Source: Bacteroidota bacterium
GTDB lineage: Bacteria > Bacteroidota > Rhodothermia > Rhodothermales > JANQRZ01
DNA: 64,000 nucleotides
Direction of reading: 5' to 3'
NCBI GenBank assembly: GCA_038746285.1
Contig: JBCDKT010000004.1
Location: 62,001-126,000 of the forward strand
In this document: positions 1-7,479 of the stretch, piece after piece
How the letters are laid out: every line of letters begins with the position of its first letter
Numbering within the stretch: position 1 is the first letter of the stretch
The notes under the pieces: generated by a model
What the model saw: the letters and a program-made list of their open reading frames with translations, nothing else
What the model was told of the DNA's origin: nothing
The model's database searches: none
Made by a program: the position numbers and the translations under genes

Positions 1-108
1 CCGGCTCTCCGCGTAGGACCCGTCTTCTCCCCCGCGAGGCTCAGCCTCAGCCAAGTCCCCTGCGCCGGCCCACAGGACGGCGACCACCAACAGATACCGC
101 ACACGCAT
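1..108 (-). CDS. Secreted protein, N-terminal fragment (cut by window edge)
   Basis: Reading leftwards from an ATG at 108, 36 codons stay open to the window edge. The N-terminus is a typical signal peptide: MRVR, then a hydrophobic stretch (YLLVVAVLWAG), then a more polar Glu- and Gly-rich sequence. A purine-rich AGAGGGGGA lies just upstream of the ATG and can serve as a ribosome binding site. The mature part is outside the window, so only export to the envelope or beyond can be inferred. No family is recognisable. Confidence 0.55.
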   Translation of the reverse strand, partial: MRVRYLLVVAVLWAGAGDLAEAEPRGGEDGSYAESR

Positions 109-240
109 ACGTCCCCCTCTAGCTCTTTGATCACTCGAACGAGACCGGTTTTCCGCGAGCCCCCGGTCTCGACTAGAGCCGGGAATATATCCCAAACATG
201 CCAACTCTGCCAGCGGCCGGTCCGGGTGGGCGTGGAAGGG

Positions 241-316
241 TGGAAGGAAGAGCGGGAGAGCGCTCTCCTCCGGTCGGCCCTGCCCGTCTTCCCTGCCTCC
301 GCTCTTCCGAACCTCC
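241..316. repeat. Inverted octamer array (element S)
   Basis: Left arm 241-264 is three 8-mers (TGGAAGGA, AGAGCGGG, AGAGCGCT). Right arm 285-316 is four 8-mers (CGTCTTCC, CTGCCTCC, GCTCTTCC, GAACCTCC), roughly the reverse complement. It sits right after the stop of the DUF427 gene. The GCTCTTCC consensus recurs at 11654, 49751 and 51845. Confidence 0.6.
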
Positions 317-320
317 GCGC

Positions 321-602
321 CTACCCCGTCACCTCGACGCCGCGCCAGAAGGCGACGTGGTCTTTGATCTCGGCGGCGGCGTCCTTCGGGTCGGGGTAGA
401 ACCACGCGGCGTTCTCGTTGGTCTCGCCGCCGGCCTCGACGGTGTAGTAGCTCGCGGTGCCCTTCCAGGGGCAGGTGGTGTGGTGGCTGGTCTCGCGGAA
501 ATGCTCGCGCTTCAGCGCGCTGGGCGGGAAGTAGTGGTTGCCTTCGATGACGACCGTGGCGTCGCTCTCGGCGAGGATGGTGCCGTTCCAGGTGGCTTTC
601 AT
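321..602 (-). CDS. DUF427 domain-containing protein
   Basis: A 93-residue protein covering essentially one DUF427 domain: MKATWNGTILAES at the start, then YFPPSALKREHF, a TTCPWKGTASYYTV core and AAWFYPDPKDAA near the end. These are typical family positions. An ATG 60 bases further upstream is in frame, but the extra residues match nothing in the family, so the MKATW start is preferred. The molecular function of DUF427 is not established; members are small single-domain cytoplasmic proteins. It lies 66 bases downstream of the small encapsulin-like gene on the same strand and may be co-transcribed with it. Confidence 0.85.
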   Translation of the reverse strand: MKATWNGTILAESDATVVIEGNHYFPPSALKREHFRETSHHTTCPWKGTASYYTVEAGGETNENAAWFYPDPKDAAAEIKDHVAFWRGVEVTG

Positions 603-668
603 GGGTACACGGTTGGGAGTGAGAGGGTGAGTGTAGGGGGTACGCATGGTTTGCGCTCTCATCCTCGA

Positions 669-956
669 TTAGACCCGCACGCCGCGGACGCCGTCGGCGA
701 GGTCGCCGGGAGCGGGGAGCACGCAGACGGTGTCGGCGCGGAACGGGTCGAGGACGATCGTGAGGTACTGGTACGTCTCGAAGCGGCCCGGCGTTCGGTT
801 GAACTGCCGGGCGATGGCGTCGCAGAGCATCCCGTACGCGGCCGGCCCGACGAGGACCGTGCGCGGCTCCAGGCCCTCGTGCTGCAGGGCGCGGAGGCCC
901 TCGTCGATGGAGGCGAGCACGGTGTCCGGCGTGGCGGTGGTTTCGGTGACGGTCAT
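669..956 (-). CDS. Small protein resembling Family 4 (A-domain-only) encapsulin shell protein
   Basis: A 95-residue protein without signal peptide. An N-terminal helix (about residues 13-28, SIDEGLRALQHEGLEP) leads into a strand and loop (RTVLVGPAAYGMLCDAI, 32-48). A second alpha/beta part follows (TYQYLTIVLDP, 61-71), then VCVLPAPGDLADG (78-90). The order 'helix, G(L/F)xP, ILxGxxAYxxL, later strands and a GxxxG-type end' is what I recall for the truncated HK97-fold A-domain proteins called Family 4 encapsulins. This is recognition by pattern from memory, not a search. If right, many copies would form a shell or pore-like assembly around a partner enzyme; DUF427 downstream and the divergent hydrolase are the only neighbours. 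Alternative: an unrelated small hypothetical protein. Confidence 0.5.
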   Translation of the reverse strand: MTVTETTATPDTVLASIDEGLRALQHEGLEPRTVLVGPAAYGMLCDAIARQFNRTPGRFETYQYLTIVLDPFRADTVCVLPAPGDLADGVRGVRV

Positions 957-961
957 GGGAA

Positions 962-1064
962 TGTCGAGCGGCGAGTGATGAATGTCGAGTGGTGGGTGGC
1001 GAAGAGCGAGTGGGCAGCGGGATATTAACCACTCGACCCTCGCCCTTCGACCCTCGCCAATCGC
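962..1064. repeat. Inverted heptamer array between divergent genes (element A)
   Basis: Left arm 962-1017 is eight 7-mers in register (TGTCGAG, CGGCGAG, TGATGAA, TGTCGAG, TGGTGGG, TGGCGAA, GAGCGAG, TGGGCAG). Right arm 1030-1064 is five (CACTCGA, CCCTCGC, CCTTCGA, CCCTCGC, CAATCGC), complementary in consensus. The right arm ends 3 bases before the hydrolase ATG. The left arm begins 5 bases before the ATG of the gene on the other strand, so the pair fills the whole divergent promoter region. Confidence 0.75.
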
Positions 1065-1067
1065 AAG

Positions 1068-1919
1068 ATGCAGCACGACGCTGGCACGTTCCGCACGGAC
1101 GACGGCCTCACCCTCGCCACGCGCCGCTGGGTGCCCCACGACCACCCGAAGGCGGCCGTCGTGATCGTCCACGGCATCGCCGACCACAGCGGGCGCTTCG
1201 CCCACGTCGCGGCGCACCTGATGCTGAGCGACTACGAGGTCTACGCCTTCGACCTGCGCGGGCACGGGCGCTCCGAGGGCGAGCCGCGCGCCTACGTCGA
1301 GTCGTTCGACGCCTACGTCGCCGACCTCGGGCTCTTTCTGGAGCACGTCCACGAGGCGGCCGCGAAGCCGGTCTTCCTGCTCGGCCACTCGCTCGGGGGC
1401 CTGATCGCGGCGCGCTACGTCGCCCTGTACGGCACCGGCGGCCTGGCTGGCCTCCTCCTGTCGTCGGCCGCGCTGCGCATCCCGGCCGACCTCTCCCCGG
1501 TCCTCCAGAAGCTGGCCGGCACCGTCAGCCGCTTCACGCCGACGCTGGCCACCACCAAGCTCAACACGGAGCACCTCTCGCGGGACCCTGGCGTCGTGCG
1601 CGGCTACGAGCAGGACCCGCTGACCTACACCGGCGGCGTGCGCGCCCGCACCGGGGCCGAGACCCTGCGCGTCACGAAGGAGATGCCGAGCCACATCGGG
1701 GCCTTCACGCTGCCGCTCTACCTCTTCCACGGGGCCGCCGACCGCATCACCGACCCCGCCGGCAGCCAGTGGCTCTACGAGCACGCCCCGTCCGAGGACA
1801 AGACCTTCAACCTCTACGACGACCTCTACCACGAGACGATGAACGAGCCCGAGCGACACGTCGTGCTCGGCGACCTCGTGGCCTGGCTCGACGCCCACAC
1901 CGGGGACGCCGGCCCCTGA
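1068..1919 (+). CDS. Alpha/beta hydrolase, monoacylglycerol lipase / lysophospholipase type
   Basis: A 283-residue cytoplasmic hydrolase of the serine aminopeptidase S33 / monoglyceride lipase group. The HG oxyanion motif is at 35-36 (VIVHGIADH) and the FDLRGHGRSEG motif at 61-71. The nucleophile elbow GHSLGG has Ser108, the acid is probably Asp225 (FHGAADRIT) and the base His255 (DLYHETMNE). These match the lipase pattern in order and spacing, and the length is usual for the family. The substrate is most likely a monoacylglycerol or another small ester, but this cannot be fixed from sequence. It is transcribed divergently from the encapsulin-like gene and followed by a tandem repeat and a hairpin. 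Confidence 0.9.
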   Translation: MQHDAGTFRTDDGLTLATRRWVPHDHPKAAVVIVHGIADHSGRFAHVAAHLMLSDYEVYAFDLRGHGRSEGEPRAYVESFDAYVADLGLFLEHVHEAAAKPVFLLGHSLGGLIAARYVALYGTGGLAGLLLSSAALRIPADLSPVLQKLAGTVSRFTPTLATTKLNTEHLSRDPGVVRGYEQDPLTYTGGVRARTGAETLRVTKEMPSHIGAFTLPLYLFHGAADRITDPAGSQWLYEHAPSEDKTFNLYDDLYHETMNEPERHVVLGDLVAWLDAHTGDAGP

Positions 1920-1920
1920 C

Positions 1921-1993
1921 CGCACGGTTCGCCGGATCGCACGGTTCGCCGGATCGCACGGTTCGCCGGATCGCACGGTTCGCCGGATCGCAC
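1921..1993. repeat. 17-bp tandem repeat, 4.3 copies
   Basis: CGCACGGTTCGCCGGAT is repeated exactly four times (1921-1988), followed by a partial CGCAC that runs into the next hairpin. It starts one base after the hydrolase stop codon. The copies are identical, which suggests recent expansion by slippage or unequal recombination. It is not a CRISPR: there are no spacers. Confidence 0.95.
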
Positions 1994-2032
1994 GAGCGCC
2001 CCGGTAGCCCATCGGCCGCCGGGGCGCTCGTG
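1991..2032. terminator. Hairpin between convergent genes
   Basis: A perfect 14-bp inverted repeat: CACGAGCGCCCCGG at 1991-2004 and its complement at 2019-2032, with a 14-base loop. It lies between the convergent hydrolase and protease genes. There is no T-tract on either side, so it may be a bidirectional terminator or RNA-stabilising hairpin rather than a classical intrinsic terminator. Confidence 0.6.
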
Positions 2033-2055
2033 TGTCGAGCGGCCTGCGAGGCTGC

Positions 2056-4626
2056 TTACTTCACCACCACCACCTTGCGGCTGGCGGTGAACGACTCGCC
2101 GGTGAGGCGGACGACGTACGTCCCGCCCGCGAGCGCGGTGCCGTCCAGGCGAAGCGTGTGCGTGACGCCTGCCGGCACGGGCGCGTCGAGGAGCGTCTGG
2201 ACGCGCCGCCCGAGGAGGTCGAGGACCTCGGCGCGGACGGTCTGCGCCTCGCGCACGGCGAAGCGGACCTCCGCCGAGCCGGAGAACGGGTTCGGATAGG
2301 CCGCGTCGAGGCGGTACGCGCCTGCCAGCGTTGCCTCGTCTTCGAGGTCCGTCGGGTTGTCGGTGAAGAAGAAGAGCGCCCACTGGTCGAGCGCGCCGGT
2401 GTCCTGCCCGGCCCCGTCGCAGACGCTGAGCGTCCACGTCCCCTGCGGGTCCTCGCCCGCGAAGTCCGAGAGGGGGTCCACGCCGTTCGTGCCGGGCTCG
2501 CCCTGCTCGGTCTGGCCTTCGATTTCGAAGAACGGAGCGCCAGGATCGTGAGAGCCACCCGACCCGAAGATGCCCGCCGCGCCCGTGTCGCTGAAGAGCG
2601 CGTCAAGGTTCGGTGCGTCCGACCCGAAACTGCCTGTCCCGGCCCGGTCGAGGAGGCTGACGACGGTCCCCTCGGGGCTTTCGAGCAGCAGCCGGAGGTC
2701 GCCCCGGTACGTGTGCTCGATCACCGCCCCGACTTTCAGCGAGCCCAGGGCGAAGCTGTCCGCCACGTCGATGCTGCTGGTCTGGAAGTTGGGGCAGCCG
2801 TCGTCGCTGATGGCGAGGCCCGTGTCGTTGGTGTAGAAGAAGTCCGGCGCGATGAAGATGTTGAGGGTCACGCTGGGGCGGAGCGTGAACGCCAGGCTCG
2901 GGTGCTCCACCTGAGCCTCGTTCTCGAGCGCACCGCCCGGAGCGTTTTCGTCCACCGTCACGTCGAACGAGAGCGTCTCCGAGCCGCCGTCGGCCACGTC
3001 GACCGTCCAGGTGACGGTGCCGCCTTCTTCGCCGGCCTCGCCGAGCGAGGCGCTCAGGTTGCCGGCGTAGGCCAGGCCCTCGGGAAGTACGTTCTCGAAC
3101 ATCACCGTTTCGCCGGTCTCGGTGCCGGCGTTGCGAAGCTGCACCGTGATGGTCGTCGTCTCGCCGGGCGCGACGGAGACGGGGTCGGCCGTCATCGAGG
3201 CGGCGAGTTGGATCGGCCCGGGCGGGTTGCCGGCCTCCATGCCGTCGATGAACAGGGCGCCGGTGTTGCCGGGATCGAGGAAGGCCTCGGCCCCGGTCGT
3301 CATGTTGCGCGCCATGCGGCCGTACCAGTCGGCGGTCTGGCTCGTGCACGACGCGAAGCCGCCCGAGAGCTGGCCGACGACGCGCTTCTCGGGGCTGAAC
3401 AGCGGCGAGCCCGAGGAGCCACCCTCGGTCGTGCCGAGGTCCCAGTCGTCGACCTTGAGGTGGGTGCCGGCGGGGTTGCCCGAGCTGCCCAGGTAGGAGT
3501 CAATGGAGGTGGGCTGGTTCTCGAACGAGATGCGCTTCTCCTCGACGCCGGGGTGGTGGATGGCGATCGCGCTGGCCGTGGCCTGGTCGCGGCGGTCCCA
3601 GCCGTTGAGGTAGACGCTGTACTCCGGCGGGATCGGGTCATCGGTCTCGACAATCGTCCAGTCGGGGCCGCCGGAGGTGCCGCCGCCGGAGGTGTCCATG
3701 AACATCACGCCGGAGGAGAACTGGTCGCGCGGGCCGTCGCCGGGGCCGCCGCTGGCCGGGGAGCCGGGTGTGCGGCACGTCGAGTTCTCGTAGTTCCAGT
3801 AGATCACCGTGCTGGCGGCGTTCGAGGCGCGGACGCCGCAGTGGTCGGCGGTGAGGAAGAGCGGGCGGCCGTCCATGGCGGTGTTGTTCATCGCCGAGCC
3901 GCTGCAGAAGTCGATGCCGCCCACCGAGTAGGCCCCGACCGAGCGGATGATGTCGCGGAAGCCGTCGCCCTCGGGGCAGACCACGTCGACGTTGCACGAG
4001 CCGGAGCGGGCGAAGTCGGTCTCGTCCCACGTCGCCCGGCTGATGCCGACCGGCCGGTAGGCGTGGTTGACGCGGGCGATCTCAAGCTCGAAGTCGTCGG
4101 CAGCGTACGATTTGGTCCGAGGGAGGTTCAGCTCGACCACGATCTCGTCGCCCCGGATGATGGGCGACCACAGCTCGCCGTGCGCCTCGTTGTCGGCGGC
4201 GGTGAAGGCGCGGATGTGCGGGGCCTCGCCCGCCGGGTAGAGCCAGAGCGCGGCCCCGCCGGGCAGGCGGAACCGGCTGAAGCCGAGGTTGAGCGAGTAG
4301 GCCCCAGCCGAGGCGATGCGGAGCCGCCACAGGCGCGTGCCGTCGGCGAGCGTCTCCCACGTCCCGGTGCCGCGCGTCGAGGCCTCGACCTCGAACGGCT
4401 CGGCGAAACGGAGCGGGGCCGCCTTGCCGTCGGCGCGGGCCGCGTCGCGGGCGACGAGCGCGTCGTTGTTGACGGCAGGCATGGTGAGGACAGGGACGCT
4501 GCCGAGGGCCTGCGCCTCGGCGGCCTCGAACGAAGCGGGGCGGTCAGCGGCGTGCTGGGCCTGGACAGGGAGGGCGAGCGCGAACGTGCACGCTAGAGCG
4601 AACAAGAAGCGGTAACGGGGGGACAT
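2056..4626 (-). CDS. Secreted trypsin-fold serine protease, lysyl-endopeptidase-like, with P-domain and T9SS sorting domain
   Basis: Starts at MSPRYRFLF, which gives a clean signal peptide (ALALPVQAQ cleavage region); 856 residues. The protease core carries His262 (LFLTADHCG), Asp322 (GGPDWTIVE) and Ser405 in TTEGGSSGSPLF. These are the hallmarks of Achromobacter lysyl endopeptidase-type proteases, with several Cys for disulfides. After it come a DUF11/CARDB-like beta domain (about 475-580), a proprotein-convertase P-domain-like region (about 590-740; TYRGDLRLLLESPEGT, QGTWTLSVCDGAG) and a C-terminal T9SS sorting domain (YPNPFSGSAEVRF ... LLGRRV ... GGTYVVRL). It likely cleaves extracellular protein, probably after Lys, and is exported through the outer membrane. 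An upstream in-frame ATG would spoil the signal peptide. Confidence 0.9.
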   Translation of the reverse strand: MSPRYRFLFALACTFALALPVQAQHAADRPASFEAAEAQALGSVPVLTMPAVNNDALVARDAARADGKAAPLRFAEPFEVEASTRGTGTWETLADGTRLWRLRIASAGAYSLNLGFSRFRLPGGAALWLYPAGEAPHIRAFTAADNEAHGELWSPIIRGDEIVVELNLPRTKSYAADDFELEIARVNHAYRPVGISRATWDETDFARSGSCNVDVVCPEGDGFRDIIRSVGAYSVGGIDFCSGSAMNNTAMDGRPLFLTADHCGVRASNAASTVIYWNYENSTCRTPGSPASGGPGDGPRDQFSSGVMFMDTSGGGTSGGPDWTIVETDDPIPPEYSVYLNGWDRRDQATASAIAIHHPGVEEKRISFENQPTSIDSYLGSSGNPAGTHLKVDDWDLGTTEGGSSGSPLFSPEKRVVGQLSGGFASCTSQTADWYGRMARNMTTGAEAFLDPGNTGALFIDGMEAGNPPGPIQLAASMTADPVSVAPGETTTITVQLRNAGTETGETVMFENVLPEGLAYAGNLSASLGEAGEEGGTVTWTVDVADGGSETLSFDVTVDENAPGGALENEAQVEHPSLAFTLRPSVTLNIFIAPDFFYTNDTGLAISDDGCPNFQTSSIDVADSFALGSLKVGAVIEHTYRGDLRLLLESPEGTVVSLLDRAGTGSFGSDAPNLDALFSDTGAAGIFGSGGSHDPGAPFFEIEGQTEQGEPGTNGVDPLSDFAGEDPQGTWTLSVCDGAGQDTGALDQWALFFFTDNPTDLEDEATLAGAYRLDAAYPNPFSGSAEVRFAVREAQTVRAEVLDLLGRRVQTLLDAPVPAGVTHTLRLDGTALAGGTYVVRLTGESFTASRKVVVVK

Positions 4627-4708
4627 GCCGGTGCAGGGTTGGGTGAAGGAAAACGCCGGAATATCACGCATTTCCCCCCGATCTCCAAACCTGCCCTCTG
4701 CCGTCGCC

Positions 4709-5376
<668 letters not shown>

Positions 5377-5377
<1 letters not shown>

Positions 5378-5856
5378 CAGTATAGTTTGTCCTGGCTGAC
5401 GGTGGCGAAGAGGTCGAACGCCGCCTGCGCTTCGTCGCGGAGCACGCCGCCCTCGACGGCGAGGGTAGCTCCGCCGAGCGACTTCATCTGCTCGTTCGAG
5501 ATGCCGAGTTCGCGGAACCCCGCCCGGTCGGCGTCGCCGATGAAAGTGCCGAAGACGATGCGGTCGCAGTTCGCCCAGTGGATGGCCGAGAAGCACATCG
5601 GGCAGGGCTCGGTGGACGAGTAGATCGTGCAGCCCGAGAGGTCGATCGTAGCCAGCGCCTCGCAGGCGACGCGGAGGGCGTGGACCTCGGCGTGGGCCGT
5701 GATGTCGGTCGTCTCCCAGACGACGTTGTGAACGGCGCAGACGACGCGGCCGTCCTTGACGATGACCGCGCCGAACGGGCTCTGGCCCTTTCCGACGGCG
5801 AGTTTCGCCTGCTCGATGGCGAGGCGCATGAAGTCGAGGTCGGCGGTGTCAGGCAT
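5377..5856 (-). CDS. Nucleoside/guanine deaminase, CDA fold
   Basis: A 159-residue zinc-dependent deaminase. The zinc and catalytic motif HAE is at 55-57 (TAHAEVHAL) and PCPMC at 84-88. SPFGAVIVKDG (26-36) is the usual substrate-pocket strand, and the FGTFIGDADRAGF segment resembles bacterial guanine deaminases (GuaD type) more than TadA. Length fits GuaD-like proteins. The likely reaction is hydrolytic deamination of guanine or a related base in purine salvage. The start at MPDTADLD is chosen because the upstream in-frame extension is encoded by a repeat element (5857-5942). The TGA overlaps the ATG of the downstream nitroreductase. Confidence 0.85.
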
Positions 5857-5942
5857 GGGAGTGTGATGCGTAAGACGTGATGCGCGAGGTTGGCTTCTTC
5901 GGTGGCGCGCGACCTCACGTACCACGCGTCACGAAGTCACTC
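5857..5942. repeat. Inverted heptamer array (element B)
   Basis: Left arm 5857-5891: GGGAGTG, TGATGCG, TAAGACG, TGATGCG, CGAGGTT. Right arm 5908-5942: CGCGACC, TCACGTA, CCACGCG, TCACGAA, GTCACTC. It fills the gap between the deaminase start and the stop of the SIMPL gene. On the minus strand the array leads directly into the deaminase ATG. Confidence 0.7.
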
Positions 5943-6677
5943 TAGCTCGAAGGTAACGGTGACGGTGGCGCGAACGGTGATCTCGCCGGCCGCGAAGGCT
6001 CCAGGGTTGCCCTCGTCGGCGGTGTCCATCGCCATCTCGGCGCGGGCGAAGACGCCGGGGCGCGGCGTGGGCACGCTGACGTTGCCTTCGGCGATGCGAA
6101 CGACGCGCCCGAGCCGGGCGCCGAGCACCTCGGCCATGTTTTGCGCCTTCTGGCGGGCGCGGGCGACCGCGTCGCGGAGCGCTTGGTCTTCTACGCTCTC
6201 CCGGTCCTGCAAGCCGTACTGAATCCCGTTCAGCTCGTTGGCCCCCCGCTGCACGACCTCGGCGACGACGCGCGGGACGAGGTCGAGGGCCTGCCCCGGA
6301 CTCGATCCGGGGTCTCCGATCGTCACCTTCACGTCGCGGCGGGCGATAAAGCCTTTGCGGAAGCGCTGCCCGTTTCGGAACTCCACGTCCTCATCGAGCC
6401 GGAGGCTGAGGAGCTGCATGTTGCGGTCGGCGACGCCCATGCTGCGGACGGCGTCCATCGCGGCCTCGGCGGCCTCGGCGTTCTCGCGCCGGGCGTCCTC
6501 CGCCGTCTCGGCCCGCGTTACGACCGCGAACTGCACCGTCGCCTCGTCCGGCTCCACATCGATAGTCCCGACGCCGCTGACCGTGACGGTGCGCGGGTCG
6601 GGGGTGTCGGCAGACTGGGCGGTCACGGTGGAGATGGAGAGGAGAACGAGAAGAAGAGAGAGGAGAGAGCGATTCAT
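5937..6677 (-). CDS. SIMPL (DUF541) domain periplasmic protein
   Basis: A 246-residue protein. It starts with a signal peptide (MNRSLLSLLLVLLSISTVTAQ), then a single SIMPL domain with the characteristic TVSGVGTIDVEPDEATVQF opening, an internal 'RRDVKVTIGD' strand, NELNGIQYGLQDRE, and the ALRDAVARARQKAQNMAEVLG helix. The C-terminal strand EITVRATVTVTFELE is typical. SIMPL proteins are periplasmic or outer-membrane associated and have been linked to stress tolerance and signalling, but no enzymatic role is established. The stop overlaps the neighbouring repeat element. Confidence 0.9.
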   Translation of the reverse strand: MNRSLLSLLLVLLSISTVTAQSADTPDPRTVTVSGVGTIDVEPDEATVQFAVVTRAETAEDARRENAEAAEAAMDAVRSMGVADRNMQLLSLRLDEDVEFRNGQRFRKGFIARRDVKVTIGDPGSSPGQALDLVPRVVAEVVQRGANELNGIQYGLQDRESVEDQALRDAVARARQKAQNMAEVLGARLGRVVRIAEGNVSVPTPRPGVFARAEMAMDTADEGNPGAFAAGEITVRATVTVTFELE

Positions 6678-6758
6678 GGCTTCGGCCTCGATGAGAAACG
6701 TGGGGGCGTAGCGGTGCTACGCCCTTCAACGGTCCGGCACCTCAGAAAATACGCCCCT

Positions 6759-7352
6759 TCAACCGCACGGCTCGTAGCGAATCGTCGCGCTGGATTCCTG
6801 GTCGATCCGAAACCGCCCGATGCCCCGACTGCGCATGCGCGTCCTCGTCTTCACAGGCAGCGGCACCCCGTTCACGTAGCCGAACAGCACCTCGTTCGAG
6901 ATGTGCTCGACCATGAACCCGACGATGCCGGAGAAGGCCGGAGGATGCAGGATGGCCTGGACGAGCTGGGCTGGCTCGCGGGTGAACATCAGGTCAGCCC
7001 CCTCAATCTCTCCCCCGTCGTCCGGCACGCTCGCCCAGCTCGTAACCCGGATGCTCAGTTCGTTGGCGTGCGAGGCGGGGAGCTCCTCACGCTCGTACGA
7101 CGAGCCGGCGATGAGAGGCAGCATGTCGTTCTGTATCTGCGCCTCGGGCGTGTCGATCCGCTCCTCGATTTGCTCTGGCCCCTCGTCAGGGAGCGTCCTG
7201 AACGTGCCGTGGTTGGTGTGTCGCACGGTGCTCGTGGCGCAGAGCCCCCGCACGGCCTCGTCGTAGCACGCTAGCTGTGCGGTCACCTCGCCGAGGACGC
7301 GGCGGGCTTCGCTGCTGAGCGAGGCGTCGGCACCGGGTTGCGTCATACTCAT
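6759..7352 (-). CDS. Hypothetical protein
   Basis: A 197-residue protein starting at MSMTQPGADASL. Two further in-frame ATGs are possible (7391 and 7346); this one avoids an Arg/Pro-rich N-terminal extension without family likeness. No signal peptide or transmembrane segment is obvious. The sequence is acidic in the middle (PDEGPEQIEERIDTPEAQ) and ends with a basic beta-rich part (TRTRMRSRGIGRFRIDQE). I do not recognise the family. It stands alone between the SIMPL gene and the beta-propeller gene on the same strand. It has normal codon use for the region, which supports its being real. Confidence 0.6.
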   Translation of the reverse strand: MSMTQPGADASLSSEARRVLGEVTAQLACYDEAVRGLCATSTVRHTNHGTFRTLPDEGPEQIEERIDTPEAQIQNDMLPLIAGSSYEREELPASHANELSIRVTSWASVPDDGGEIEGADLMFTREPAQLVQAILHPPAFSGIVGFMVEHISNEVLFGYVNGVPLPVKTRTRMRSRGIGRFRIDQESSATIRYEPCG

Positions 7353-7479
7353 GTTCGCAGGCAGGTCCGCCCGCCGAGGCGCAGGCTGCAACGCGTAGGG
7401 CGGACGGGCGGCAACCGAGAGGGGACCCGTGCACCGAGGCGCTGGCTTCTCCTCCCGGCCGCTGCTTCCGCTGTCCTCA

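Noticed and set aside
1921-1993. Possible CRISPR array (regular 17-bp repeats)
   Set aside because: Repeats are directly abutting with no spacers and no cas genes are present in the window.
2032-4596. An 854-codon open frame on the plus strand opposite the secreted protease, and similar long antisense frames elsewhere (e.g. 9440-10111, 11756-12916, 17733-19313, 22378-24009)
   Set aside because: High G+C makes stop codons rare on the complementary strand. These frames are Arg/Val/Gly/Ala-rich without domains, and the opposite strand carries recognisable proteins.
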